Shown here one piece after another: positions 8,848-17,785 of a DNA stretch of 64,000 nucleotides. Source of the DNA: Sphingomonadales bacterium. Lineage in GTDB: Bacteria; Pseudomonadota; Alphaproteobacteria; Sphingomonadales; Sphingomonadaceae. The notes beneath the pieces were generated by a model. The model saw only the letters and a list, made by a program, of their open reading frames with translations, made no database searches and was not told the DNA's origin. Where the stretch lies: contig JAFKLT010000039.1 of assembly GCA_017309275.1 (NCBI GenBank), forward strand, positions 1-64,000, in the 5' to 3' direction. A program made the translations under genes and the position numbers. Numbering within the stretch: the stretch's first letter is position 1; each line of letters opens with the position of its first letter.

Positions 8848-10421
8848 AATCCATCAGACTGCTTGCCTTGTCCTTGCTGCTTTCCGGCTCGACGGCCGCC
8901 TGGGCCGATCCACCCGCCGACATCGACCAAAGCGTCGAGGTCCTTCGACAGAAAATCGGCGCACCGGGCGTTTCGATCACGATCGTCGAAAATGGCAAGA
9001 CGACGCTTGCGCGCGGATGGGGCGTGCGCAAGCTAGGCGAACAGGCGCCGGTCGATGCGCATACGATCTTTCAGACGGGATCGACCGGGAAGGCGATGAC
9101 CGCCGCCGCGCTGGCCGTGTTGGTCGACGAGGGCAAGATCGCCTGGGACGATCCGGTCATCAAGCATATGCCCTGGTTCCGCATGTATGATGCATGGGTC
9201 ACGCGCGAGATCACGATCCGCGACCTGCTGGTGCATCGCAGCGGCCTGGGGCTGGGGCAGGGCGACCTGATGTTCGTCCCGCGCACGCATCTGACGCGCA
9301 AGCAGACGGTCGAGCGGGTGGCTTATTTAAAGCCGAAGACCAGCTTTCGGTCGGCCTATGCCTATGACAACATTCTCTACGCCGTTGCCGGCCAGTTGAT
9401 CGAAGAGGTCACGGGCCAGCGCTGGGAAGACTTCATCCGCGCCCGCGTGCTCCGTCCAGGCGGCATGCACGACGCCACGAGCGACAGCGAGGAACGCTTC
9501 AGCGCGCCGAACCGGTCGTGGCCGCACGCGCGCCTGTCGGGGCCGGTTCGCGGGCTGGGCGATCAGGTGGTGCTGAACGAACGCGACGAGCTTGGCCGCA
9601 ATGGCGCGCCTGCCGGCGGGCTTGCGCTCAGCGCCGATGATATGGCGGCATGGCTGAAGATCCAGCTTGCGCACGGCGTGTTGCCGGATGGGAAGCGGCT
9701 GTTCAGCGAGGCGCAGGCGACCGAGATGTGGACGCCGGTCACGCCGATCCCGATCACGCAATTGCCCGACCAGCTCAAGCCAGCGCAGCCGATGCAGCAG
9801 GCGTATGCGCTAGGCTGGCAGGTGCAGGATTATCGCGGCCATCGCATCATTCAGCACGGCGGCGGCGTCTTCGGGTCGATCACGCGCGTCGTCATCATCC
9901 CCGACAAGAATGTCGCCTTTTCGATTATGATCAACAGCGAGGAGAGCGGCATGCTGCTTGGCCTCACTTATCAGCTGCTCGATCATTATCTGGGCGTGCC
10001 CGACTATGGCTGGACCACCAAGTGGCAGGATTGGTACGCCGCGCGGCTTCAGGGCGGCAAGGCGTTCATCGAGCAGAAGGCGACAAAGCCGGTGAAGTCC
10101 GGGCCGTCACTTGCGCTTGCGGGCTATGCAGGGCGCTATCGCGATCCCTGGTATGGCGATGTGGTGATCGGGCAGACGCCCGCCGGACTGACGATCGACT
10201 TCACGTCGACGCCGCGGATGGCGGGGGGGCTCAAACATTGGCAATATGACAGCTTCGTCACCCAGTTCGACGATCCGGCGATCGAACCCGCCTATGTCAC
10301 CTTCGCGCTCGATGCTGACGGAAAGGTGACGGGAGTCACGATGAAAGCGGTCAGCCAGATCGCCGATTTCAGTTGGGACTATCAGGATCTGGACCTGAAG
10401 CCTGTGGAGGACAAAAAGTGA
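8844..10421 (+). CDS. Exported serine hydrolase, beta-lactamase/D-aminopeptidase superfamily
   Basis: 525 residues, starting inside the preceding stop (ATGA). It has a Sec signal peptide cut near AWA-DP, STGK (80-83) as nucleophile and general base, YDN (174-176), and HGGG (about residue 350) as third motif. A C-terminal domain of about 100 residues (LAGYAGRYRDPWYGDV onward) is the DUF3471-like lipocalin type often attached to these enzymes. Such enzymes act on D-amino-acid amides or peptides, beta-lactams or esters. In this operon, cleavage of D-residue peptides in the periplasm is the natural guess. It is an intact relative of the broken gene at 263-2207. Confidence 0.85.
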   Translation: MKSIRLLALSLLLSGSTAAWADPPADIDQSVEVLRQKIGAPGVSITIVENGKTTLARGWGVRKLGEQAPVDAHTIFQTGSTGKAMTAAALAVLVDEGKIAWDDPVIKHMPWFRMYDAWVTREITIRDLLVHRSGLGLGQGDLMFVPRTHLTRKQTVERVAYLKPKTSFRSAYAYDNILYAVAGQLIEEVTGQRWEDFIRARVLRPGGMHDATSDSEERFSAPNRSWPHARLSGPVRGLGDQVVLNERDELGRNGAPAGGLALSADDMAAWLKIQLAHGVLPDGKRLFSEAQATEMWTPVTPIPITQLPDQLKPAQPMQQAYALGWQVQDYRGHRIIQHGGGVFGSITRVVIIPDKNVAFSIMINSEESGMLLGLTYQLLDHYLGVPDYGWTTKWQDWYAARLQGGKAFIEQKATKPVKSGPSLALAGYAGRYRDPWYGDVVIGQTPAGLTIDFTSTPRMAGGLKHWQYDSFVTQFDDPAIEPAYVTFALDADGKVTGVTMKAVSQIADFSWDYQDLDLKPVEDKK

Positions 10422-11596
10422 GGCGTATCGCAACCCTGCTGGCGGCTTCCACGCTCGCCGGCTGCTCGGCCGGAGGCGAGAAGCCGAAGCCGCCGGAGGC
10501 ACCGCTTCACAGCCGGATGCTCGTGCTCGACACGCATCTCGATACGCCGCTCCATTTCGAACGCGCGGGCTGGAACTTCGCCGATCGCCATGCGCTCGCC
10601 GACGATATGGCGCAGCTCGATATTCCGCGGATGAAGGACGGCAATCTCGATGGCGGCTTCTTTGCCATTTATACCGACCAGGGACCGCTTACGCCGAAGG
10701 GCTATGCCGATGCGCTTGCCTTCGCGCGCAAACGCTCGAACCTGATCGACAGGACCATCGCGGCCAATTCGGGCGCGATTGCGCCGGCGGTCACGGCCGC
10801 CGACGCGGTTCGCCTGAATCGCGAAGGCAAGCTGATCGCGTTCAAGTCGATGGAGAACAGCTATCCGCTGGGCGAGGATCTGTCGCTGCTCCAGGAATTC
10901 TACAACAAGGGGGTCCGCCTTGCCGGGCCTGTGCATTCGACGACGAACCAGTTTGCTGACAGCGCGACAGGCGAGGCCCGATGGAAGGGGCTGAGCCCGC
11001 TGGGCAAGCAATGGGTCGCGGAGATGAACCGGCTGGGCATCGTGATCGACGCCAGTCATTCGTCCGATGCGACGTTCGATCAGCTTTTGGCGCTGTCGAA
11101 ATATCCGATCCTGCTTTCGCACTCGAGCCTGCGGTCGGCCTATGATCATCCTCGCAATCTCGACGAGGGGCGGCTGAAGGCGCTGGCGGCCAAGGGCGGC
11201 GCGATGTGTATCTCGACCATCTTCATGTCACAGATGAACATGTCGCCCGCGCGGGCGGAACTGTTCGGAAAATATGAACGGATCGGTAGCATGTCGGCCG
11301 CCGACCAAGCCGACCTCAACCGTCGCTGGCGCGAACTCGACAAGACTGAAAAGCTGTGGGCCGCGGATTTCGAAGCCTATATGAAGATGGTCCTGCGCGC
11401 GATCGAGGTCGGCGGGGTCGACCATATCTGTTTCGGGGCCGACTGGGACGGTGGCGGCGGGCTGGACGGAATAGAGGATATCTCTGCGCTGCCGAAGGTG
11501 ACCGAACGGCTGAAGGCCGCCGGCTATTCGGACGCCGACATCGAAAAGATGTGGAGCGGTAACATCCTGCGAGTGCTGGCGGCCCAGGGGAAATAG
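10418..11596 (+). CDS. Membrane dipeptidase, M19 family, lipoprotein
   Basis: 392 residues. The GTG start lies in the preceding stop (GTGA). Lipobox LAGC gives a lipidated Cys16. All M19 zinc ligands are present: H40-x-D42 (DTHLD), E146 (SMEN), H214 (ASHSS), H235 (LSHSS) and the active-site Asp in GADWDG. It is therefore a normal two-metal dipeptidase, unlike the M19-like protein at 3299. M19 enzymes accept L-Xaa-D-Xaa dipeptides, which fits release of D-amino acids for the DgcN/DgcA pair. Last gene of the plus-strand operon. Confidence 0.9.
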   Translation: MRRIATLLAASTLAGCSAGGEKPKPPEAPLHSRMLVLDTHLDTPLHFERAGWNFADRHALADDMAQLDIPRMKDGNLDGGFFAIYTDQGPLTPKGYADALAFARKRSNLIDRTIAANSGAIAPAVTAADAVRLNREGKLIAFKSMENSYPLGEDLSLLQEFYNKGVRLAGPVHSTTNQFADSATGEARWKGLSPLGKQWVAEMNRLGIVIDASHSSDATFDQLLALSKYPILLSHSSLRSAYDHPRNLDEGRLKALAAKGGAMCISTIFMSQMNMSPARAELFGKYERIGSMSAADQADLNRRWRELDKTEKLWAADFEAYMKMVLRAIEVGGVDHICFGADWDGGGGLDGIEDISALPKVTERLKAAGYSDADIEKMWSGNILRVLAAQGK

Positions 11597-11659
11597 CGCC
11601 GTCGAGCCGGGACTGATCCGCGTTCGTCGCGCAGAGGTCGGGCGAATAGCCGGGCCGGA

Positions 11660-12859
11660 TCAGAAACCTATCAGACTGTGGCTCACTTCGAAACGCAGCC
11701 CCAGCAGGAATGCGTCGGGGATGGTTGGGTCTGCCGACGGATTGCGGACATAATGGGCGCTGGGCTGGATCGAAAGCCACGGGGCCACTTGTGCCCGATA
11801 GGTCATTTCGATCGCGGTTTCGCTTCGTTCCGCGCCGGCAGCCCGGCGATAGGAGCGTGAGGTGAAGCCCGACGACAGCGCGATGCCGAACTCATCGGCA
11901 TCACGGCCCGGAATCCAGCCGCTGAATTTCAGGCCGCCGCCCGCGAAGCCTTCGAACATGTTGAAGCGGCCGCTCGCCTTGCCAAGCCGCGCAAAGCCTT
12001 CGATCCGACGGTCGCCGTCGCGCATCAGCGGCATTTCGGCGCGAATATAGGTGCCGGCATTGCCCTTTGCGGAGCCGGTGCCGTCGTTCAGGTCGAATGT
12101 CGCGGTATAACGCCAATGGCCGACGAGCAGCTTGCCTTCGCCGAGCGGTGCCTGGACCTCGCCGACCAGCAGCGCGCCATCGCCGTTCCCCAGGTGGATC
12201 GCCGTGCGCTTGGGATGGTCGGGGTCGCCCGGAACGCCGTCGAGGATCGCCGTCCGAATGGCCCAGCCCTCGGCCGGCTCCACCTGGAACCGCGCGGCGA
12301 GTGAGGTCGAGGGAAAGATCGAGGGGCCGTTGCGGCCGCTCTGCGCGAAATCGGTTCCGATGCCGTTCGGGCTGCTGACGAAAAGACCCGCAGCGTCCAG
12401 TGCATCGAATTCCGAATTGAGGTCGTACAGGCCGACCTTCAGCGAAGCCGCGCCACCGATCTTCTGGTCGATCCATGCCTCATATAGCCGCAAGGCGCGC
12501 ACGCCGGTCTCGATATTGCTGACCGCCTGCGTGTCGCCCGCGAGATCGCTGACCGAGCGGCCATTGTTGTACAGGCCATAGACATGGACTTGCGCGCCGG
12601 TCCATCCGGCCAGCCGTTCGAGGTCGGCCTCCATCACGACGTCCAGATTGTCGAGGTAGCGCGCACCGCGGCGCTTGCCGCCCGATACATTGCCCATGAC
12701 TTCGCCTGTGTAGCTGATCTGGAGCAGCAGGGGGCCGTGGTCCTCGTCGATCTCGCCGGAGGAATGGGTGTGTCCGTGCGGACGCGTGCCACCTTGGTCG
12801 GGCGCGGCGTCGGTCGCCGGGGCGCCGGCGAAAGCGAGTGCGGCAGCTGACAGCAACAT
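11660..12859 (-). CDS. OprB-like carbohydrate-selective porin
   Basis: 399 residues starting at MLLSAAALAFAG, whose ATG overlaps the upstream porin's stop (TGATG). After the signal peptide comes a His-rich stretch (GHTHSSGEIDEDHG). The barrel has OprB-type features (VHVYGLYNNG, LYDLNSEFD, SSPNGIG, FARLGKASGRFN) and ends in Phe. Outer-membrane diffusion channel; substrate not predictable. Translationally coupled to the next porin, so the two are probably co-expressed. Confidence 0.8.
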   Translation of the reverse strand: MLLSAAALAFAGAPATDAAPDQGGTRPHGHTHSSGEIDEDHGPLLLQISYTGEVMGNVSGGKRRGARYLDNLDVVMEADLERLAGWTGAQVHVYGLYNNGRSVSDLAGDTQAVSNIETGVRALRLYEAWIDQKIGGAASLKVGLYDLNSEFDALDAAGLFVSSPNGIGTDFAQSGRNGPSIFPSTSLAARFQVEPAEGWAIRTAILDGVPGDPDHPKRTAIHLGNGDGALLVGEVQAPLGEGKLLVGHWRYTATFDLNDGTGSAKGNAGTYIRAEMPLMRDGDRRIEGFARLGKASGRFNMFEGFAGGGLKFSGWIPGRDADEFGIALSSGFTSRSYRRAAGAERSETAIEMTYRAQVAPWLSIQPSAHYVRNPSADPTIPDAFLLGLRFEVSHSLIGF

Positions 12860-14157
12860 CAGAAGCTCACCATGAAGGCGAGGCGGATGCGATCGAGCCA
12901 GTCTTTTGGCGCCAGGCTGCCGGCATAGGCGGGATCGAGCGGGCGGTAGTGATACCACAGCAGGTCGAGCTGCAAGTGCGGCGCCGGCACATAAGCAAGG
13001 CCCAAGCCGTGCAGGCGATAATTTGTCGACAGGTCGATATTGTCGTGACTGAAGGCCGCGAGCACCGAATCCACTTCCACCTCCGAATAGTTATACGCGA
13101 TGCGCCAGTTGCCCGGCTGTGCCGTCTTGCCAGCCGCAAGCTCGATATTGAAGGCGGTATCGCCAGGCACCGCCGCGCCCAGATTGCGGACATAATCGGC
13201 GGTGAGGCTGACGGGCCAATGTGGCGAAAGGCCAGTCCAGTTCAGTGTGCCGATGCCCTCCAGCAGGTGGAAATCGGACAGATATCGGCCGCCGGACAGC
13301 AGATTGCCGCGGAAGTCCCCGGCGTCGGCGCCCGCTACCGATCCCAGACGGTAATGATAATAGCTGCCCGTCAGGCCCGCCCTGAAATCGGCCGCAAGGG
13401 GCGCCGAAAGTGCGATCTGACCGCCCAGCATGTCGCTGTCGCGCGCCACGGCGGCTTCGTCGATGACGAAATAGATCCCGCGCGCGTCGAGCTTTGCCTT
13501 GCCTAGCGCCGCGCTATAGGTCGCCGCAACCCCCTGGGGCGAAACATCGCCGTCCCACAGCATGTCGGTACGCTGGAAGATCTGCGGGAATTTTCCGCCC
13601 CAAATGCTGATCCCCCCGTTGGCATAGCGGATCCAGGCCTGATCGAGCGACACCGCGAAGTCGTCGACGAAATTGCCCAGCGTCACGTCGGTCGAATTGG
13701 GATCATCGGGATCGCCCGTCGCGATCTGCGTGCCGATCGAGATGTGATCGGACACTGCATAGCTTGCACGAAGACGCGCACGCACGGCCGTCCGTGACCG
13801 GTCGCGTCCGTCGACGAAATTCCATTCCTGCCGAAGGCGCATGTCCCCGCTGACGTCGAGGCCGGGAATGCGGAAGGCGCCGTCCTGTGAGGGTGAGGCG
13901 GCGCTTGTGCCTGCGGCGCCGGCGAGCACCGGCGGCGGCGCTGAGGGCGGGGTGGTTGGAGCGATCGTGGGGGATGCCGGCGGCGGCGTCCGCGCGATTA
14001 CGGCCTCCTGGCGCAGGACGAGCGCCTCGAGCTGATCGATCCTCTGCTTCTGCTCGGCCAGCTGGCGTTCGAGGGTGGCGATCCGGTCTTCCTGCGCCAA
14101 GGCGGCCGAGGGAAGGGACAGGGCAGTGGCTGCCAGAAGGAGGCGATAGTTTCGCAT
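12859..14157 (-). CDS. Putative porin with N-terminal coiled coil
   Basis: 432 residues. Signal peptide (ALAQ), then a coiled-coil segment (about 24-52, IATLERQLAEQKQRIDQLEALV), a Pro/Ala-rich linker (about 57-90) and a beta-barrel ending RLAFMVSF. The layout matches the putative-porin family in which a short periplasmic coiled coil anchors the trimer. It shares an operon with the OprB-like porin. The 85-base gap to the PepSY gene upstream leaves open whether that gene drives both. Confidence 0.75.
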   Translation of the reverse strand: MRNYRLLLAATALSLPSAALAQEDRIATLERQLAEQKQRIDQLEALVLRQEAVIARTPPPASPTIAPTTPPSAPPPVLAGAAGTSAASPSQDGAFRIPGLDVSGDMRLRQEWNFVDGRDRSRTAVRARLRASYAVSDHISIGTQIATGDPDDPNSTDVTLGNFVDDFAVSLDQAWIRYANGGISIWGGKFPQIFQRTDMLWDGDVSPQGVAATYSAALGKAKLDARGIYFVIDEAAVARDSDMLGGQIALSAPLAADFRAGLTGSYYHYRLGSVAGADAGDFRGNLLSGGRYLSDFHLLEGIGTLNWTGLSPHWPVSLTADYVRNLGAAVPGDTAFNIELAAGKTAQPGNWRIAYNYSEVEVDSVLAAFSHDNIDLSTNYRLHGLGLAYVPAPHLQLDLLWYHYRPLDPAYAGSLAPKDWLDRIRLAFMVSF

Positions 14158-14242
14158 GGTCAGCGTCTTTCGTGAATATCGGGTCAGGGCGCAAGGTGGT
14201 TGGCAGCCGCCGCGCGCATGGCTGACGACTTATGCCTGCGTG

Positions 14243-15334
14243 TCATCGCGCACTTTGCCGAAGTGCGCGGCGCTTTAGCCAGAGAAGCAGGCCGGCGACA
14301 ATCATCGTTATCAACCACAGGCCGATCGCGATCGAAAGAAGGCGTCCTGCCAGCCCGCCGGCTTCGCCGGTATGAAGCGGGAAGAGCGCGCTCATGAAAC
14401 CCCGGCCGAATTCGGCATCGGCAATCGGGAAGATGCCGCGTACAAGGCCGTCGTTCGCATCGACGAGCACGTAGCTGCCGCCATAGGCGCGGCGGATTTC
14501 GCCTGGCATGCGCACGCGTACCGAATAGGTTGCGTCACCGTCCTTGGGCCAGACGACCTGCGTCAGACTACTTCCCGGCAGCGCGTCGAGCGCAGCTTTT
14601 GTTGCAGTCGCAAAATCGATGGATACGCCGTGTGGCGGGTTCGCGGGCAGCGCCACCGGTTCGTTGCCGACCATTGCGCCGACCGCGTCCTCGAACTTCA
14701 GCATCGTGCCCGTCGCGGCGATGACGAGGGCGGGGATGACCGCCCATAGGCCGAGCGCGCGGTGCCACGAATATAGTCGGGCGGACGCGGGGCCCCGCCG
14801 AGCGGGGGTAAGGGCGAGGCGCCAGGTACCGCGCTTCGGCCATGCGGCGATCAGCCCCAGGATGAGATTCGAACAAAGCAGCAAACCACTGATCGAGACG
14901 ATCCAGCTACCCCAGCTGCCCAACAGGTCGTGGTGGAAGCCAACCAGAAAACCCATCAACCGCGTCTCGTCCTCGCGCGGGCGATCGATGACTGTGCCGT
15001 CGCCGAGAATACGCGCAGAGCCGTCGTTGCCGGCCGCATCCTTGAAATAGACGACATAACGATCGGGCGCGCCCGCTGTCGTCCAGAGCGAAGAGGGCTT
15101 GGCGCCGCTGCCTGGGGGGGCGAGTTGCTCGATCCGCCGCTCGATCGCCGCGAGGTCGGTTGGACGGTGAGCGCTCGACAGGCCGGCGTCGGTAATCTCC
15201 CAATGAAAGACGATGGCGATCCCAGTGAGCGCCTGCAGCAACCAGAAGATGGCGGCGCCGATGCTGAGCCAGCGGTGGGCGGTCAAGACCGAACGACGAA
15301 GCGTCGGCCGCTTGCGGGGGACGGAGGCATTCAT
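14243..15334 (-). CDS. PepSY-associated transmembrane protein (PiuB-like)
   Basis: 363 residues from MNASVPRKRP. An in-frame ATG at 15400 is rejected because the regulatory repeat at 15359-15402 would then be coding. Four membrane segments (about 25-45, 145-165, 190-215, 325-350) enclose two periplasmic PepSY-like domains, with the typical LSTAHRW-like LTAHRWLSIGA first helix and YSWHRALGLW before the third. Such proteins are usually linked to siderophore receptors and may reduce ferric-siderophore or assemble with the uptake system. A siderophore-type TonB receptor lies directly upstream. Confidence 0.82.
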   Translation of the reverse strand: MNASVPRKRPTLRRSVLTAHRWLSIGAAIFWLLQALTGIAIVFHWEITDAGLSSAHRPTDLAAIERRIEQLAPPGSGAKPSSLWTTAGAPDRYVVYFKDAAGNDGSARILGDGTVIDRPREDETRLMGFLVGFHHDLLGSWGSWIVSISGLLLCSNLILGLIAAWPKRGTWRLALTPARRGPASARLYSWHRALGLWAVIPALVIAATGTMLKFEDAVGAMVGNEPVALPANPPHGVSIDFATATKAALDALPGSSLTQVVWPKDGDATYSVRVRMPGEIRRAYGGSYVLVDANDGLVRGIFPIADAEFGRGFMSALFPLHTGEAGGLAGRLLSIAIGLWLITMIVAGLLLWLKRRALRQSAR

Positions 15335-15358
15335 TGGATCAATCTGGCCGCAGAAACA

Positions 15359-15402
15359 GGACCGCAAAACATCCACTTTCAGGCCCTTTGATGGGACCAA
15401 TG
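15359..15402 (-). promoter_or_regulatory. Direct-repeat operator upstream of PepSY gene (site A)
   Basis: On the minus strand: CATTGGTCCC, 17 bases, then TGGATGTTTTGCGGTCC. The same arrangement occurs at 17714-17756 and 19990-20032. The repeated GGTCC halves fit the long-spaced direct repeats bound by MocR regulators; a MocR gene is at 20034. Binding is inferred. Confidence 0.55.
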
Positions 15403-15412
15403 GAGGGTGCGC

Positions 15413-15448
15413 AGAAAAAAGAAGCCCAGCCGTTTCCGGCCGGGCTTC
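15413..15448 (-). terminator. Rho-independent terminator after the siderophore-type receptor
   Basis: A 12-bp stem with one mismatch (GAAGCCCGGCCG / CGGCTGGGCTTC on the minus strand), a four-base loop and a run of six T. It lies 23 bases after the receptor stop. It separates the receptor from the PepSY gene, which has its own operator immediately downstream. Confidence 0.85.
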
Positions 15449-15470
15449 AGGGAGCGATTTCAGCTTTGGA

Positions 15471-17621
15471 TCAGAAGTCGACCGTCACCGAAGTCTTGAA
15501 GGTCCGCGGCTGGCCCTGGACCAGATAACCGCCAAGCGACGAGGACCAATAAGCCTTGTTCGCGACGTTATCGACGTTGAAGCGGAATGTGACCGGGGTA
15601 TGCCCCGCCGCGATGACGTAGCGCGCGCCGAGGTCGAACCGCGTCCATTCCGGCAGTTCGAGCGTGTTGGTCAGGTTCACCTGTTGCTTGCCGGTCTGGA
15701 TCAGGCGACCGGTCAGGGTAACGCCGGGCAGGAAGCCGAGATCCCATTCGACATTGACGTTCGCGGTATAGTCGGGAACGCCGATCGCGTCGCGGCCGTC
15801 GGTCGCACCGCCCGTCGTCCGGCGCTGCTTCGCATCGGTGAGCGAGAGGCCGGCAATCACGCGCAGGCCCTTTACGGGTTCGCCGTCGACACTGAACTCG
15901 ATACCCTTGTTACGCTGCAGCCCGTTGAGGGTGAAGACGTTGCCGGCTGGCGTGGGATCGACCAGCGTTTGCGGGCGATCGGTCTGGAACAGCGCGACCG
16001 AGGCGTTGAAGTTTCCAAGCGCCATCTTGCCGCCGACTTCGTATTGCTTCGTCTTGAATGGCGGGAAGACTTCGGTCGGATTGATCACGCCGGCGGGCGC
16101 ATTCGGGCTCTGTACCAGGCCCTCGATCCGGTTGGCGTAGATCGAGAAACGCTCGCTGGGACGAATGACCAGGCCGATCACCGGCGTCGTCGCGCTTTCC
16201 TTATACCGGCTGGTCTGGACGTTGGTGTTGATGTTGAAGGTACGATAAAAGATTTGCTGACGCCGCAGGCCGAGCGTGAGCTCGACCTTTTCATCGAACG
16301 CGCCGATCGTGTCGGACACGAAGAAGCTGGTCAGGCGCGTGCGGTTGGCGGGGTTCGGGTCCGCCAGATTGCCCGAGACGAATGCGTTGAACGTCGGCTT
16401 CACGACCTGAACGGGATTGTAGAGATTGTTCAGGCTGGTCGGCGTCGCGCCGAAGGGACCGAATTCGAACGCGTTGCGGTTCACATAGCGGCTGTGCGAA
16501 CCGCCGACGTTGAATTCATGCGTGATGCCGCCGGTCGAGAACTTGCCGCGAATACCGACCTGACCCGCTTCGTTATTGTCATTGCGCGGGATGTTCGATC
16601 CCGTGACGAAAGCCGCGCCGGTCGAGGCGTTGGTGACCTGGAAACCCTGATAGACGCCGCGTTCGGCGGAATCACGAGCGCCGGCTGATGCGTAGAACAT
16701 GACATCGTCGCTGATGTCATATTCGAATTTCAGGATGCCGAAGATGTCGCGAAGCGTCGTGTAGTTCCAGTCCTGACCATAGTTGGAACTGGCCTTCGGC
16801 GCGTCGGGGACGGCGGTCACGCCATTGAGCTGGACCATCGGGCGCATGTGCTGAACCTTCGCGCGCTGAAGGGCGAGGTCGAGCGACAGGCGAGCGCGTT
16901 CGCTGCGCCAGTCGAATGCGGCGCCGACGACGATCGAACTGCGATATTCATCGTCGATCGCGATATCGCCCCAGCGGCCCGCGCCATTGATGCGAATGCC
17001 GATCGCCCCGTCGCTGCCCAACCGGCGACCGAAATCGAATGCGCCGCCGAAGTGGGCGTCCGACACGAAATTCGCGGTGACGCGGTTGGTGTCCTTATCC
17101 TTCGCGCGCTTGGGCTGAAGGTTGACGGTGCCGCCGAGCGCGGTGCCACCCGGCGCGGCGCCAAACAGGAAGGCGCTGGCGCCGTTCAGCACCATGACCT
17201 GGTCGTAAAGTTCAGGCGAGACGAGCTGGCGCGGCGTGACACCGTACAGCCCGTCGATCGCGATATCTTCGCCGAACAGCGGAAAGCCACGGATGACGAA
17301 TTGTTCGGAGGCATTGCCGAAGCCGAGCGAGGTGCGAACCGACGGGTCATTTTCAAGGACCGCGCCCAGCGTTAGCGGCTGCTGGTTCAGGATCAGCGTT
17401 TCGCTGTAGGATTTGATGGCGAACGGTGTCTCCATCGCATCCTTGTCGCCCAGCGCGCCGAGCGAGCCGCCGCGAACGACCTGAGTTTCGTTGCTGCGCT
17501 GCGCGGTGACGACGATGCTTTCGTCTTCAGTCTGCTGCGCCATGGCCGGAGCGCTCGCGAAGAGCGCCATACCGAGGGCGGCGGAGCCCGCTCCCGCGAT
17601 GATGTTGCGATAGGCAACCAT
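15471..17621 (-). CDS. TonB-dependent siderophore-type receptor
   Basis: 716 residues from MVAYRNIIAG (the first in-frame ATG after the regulatory region). Signal peptide to AMAQ, TonB box ESIVVTAQRS, plug domain with the siderophore-receptor signature (YDQVMVLNGASAFLFG; GTVNLQPKRA), then a 22-strand-type barrel ending VTVDF. The plug wording is that of FhuE/FecA-like receptors. Despite this its upstream region carries the MocR-type direct repeat and no obvious Fur box, so it may answer to a metabolite and not to iron. Confidence 0.9.
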   Translation of the reverse strand: MVAYRNIIAGAGSAALGMALFASAPAMAQQTEDESIVVTAQRSNETQVVRGGSLGALGDKDAMETPFAIKSYSETLILNQQPLTLGAVLENDPSVRTSLGFGNASEQFVIRGFPLFGEDIAIDGLYGVTPRQLVSPELYDQVMVLNGASAFLFGAAPGGTALGGTVNLQPKRAKDKDTNRVTANFVSDAHFGGAFDFGRRLGSDGAIGIRINGAGRWGDIAIDDEYRSSIVVGAAFDWRSERARLSLDLALQRAKVQHMRPMVQLNGVTAVPDAPKASSNYGQDWNYTTLRDIFGILKFEYDISDDVMFYASAGARDSAERGVYQGFQVTNASTGAAFVTGSNIPRNDNNEAGQVGIRGKFSTGGITHEFNVGGSHSRYVNRNAFEFGPFGATPTSLNNLYNPVQVVKPTFNAFVSGNLADPNPANRTRLTSFFVSDTIGAFDEKVELTLGLRRQQIFYRTFNINTNVQTSRYKESATTPVIGLVIRPSERFSIYANRIEGLVQSPNAPAGVINPTEVFPPFKTKQYEVGGKMALGNFNASVALFQTDRPQTLVDPTPAGNVFTLNGLQRNKGIEFSVDGEPVKGLRVIAGLSLTDAKQRRTTGGATDGRDAIGVPDYTANVNVEWDLGFLPGVTLTGRLIQTGKQQVNLTNTLELPEWTRFDLGARYVIAAGHTPVTFRFNVDNVANKAYWSSSLGGYLVQGQPRTFKTSVTVDF

Positions 17622-17713
17622 ATGAATTCCCCCAATTGGTGTCCAAAACCCCACCCGAAACCGCCCGGCTGGAACCAAGCTGCAATCGGAAACCTGACAA
17701 TATTGTTCTTGTT

Positions 17714-17756
17714 GGACCGCAAAACATCCAGCTTGCTTACACGCAGGGGACCAATG
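17714..17756 (-). promoter_or_regulatory. Direct-repeat operator upstream of siderophore-type receptor (site B)
   Basis: Minus strand: CATTGGTCCC, 16 bases, TGGATGTTTTGCGGTCC, identical in both halves to site A at 15359. It lies about 93 bases before the receptor start and just behind the stop of the amidohydrolase at 17786. Confidence 0.6.
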
Positions 17757-17785
17757 CGGCACTTATGTTACAAGAATCGGCGGGG

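Noticed and set aside
11613-11663. CTGATCCG / CGGATCAG inverted repeat between the convergent dipeptidase and porin genes
   Set aside because: Eight-base arms with a 35-base gap, no T run, and one arm overlaps a coding end; too weak to call a terminator.
15335-15400. ATG at 15400 as start of the PepSY gene
   Set aside because: It would place the conserved operator repeat inside the coding region; ATG 15334 is kept.
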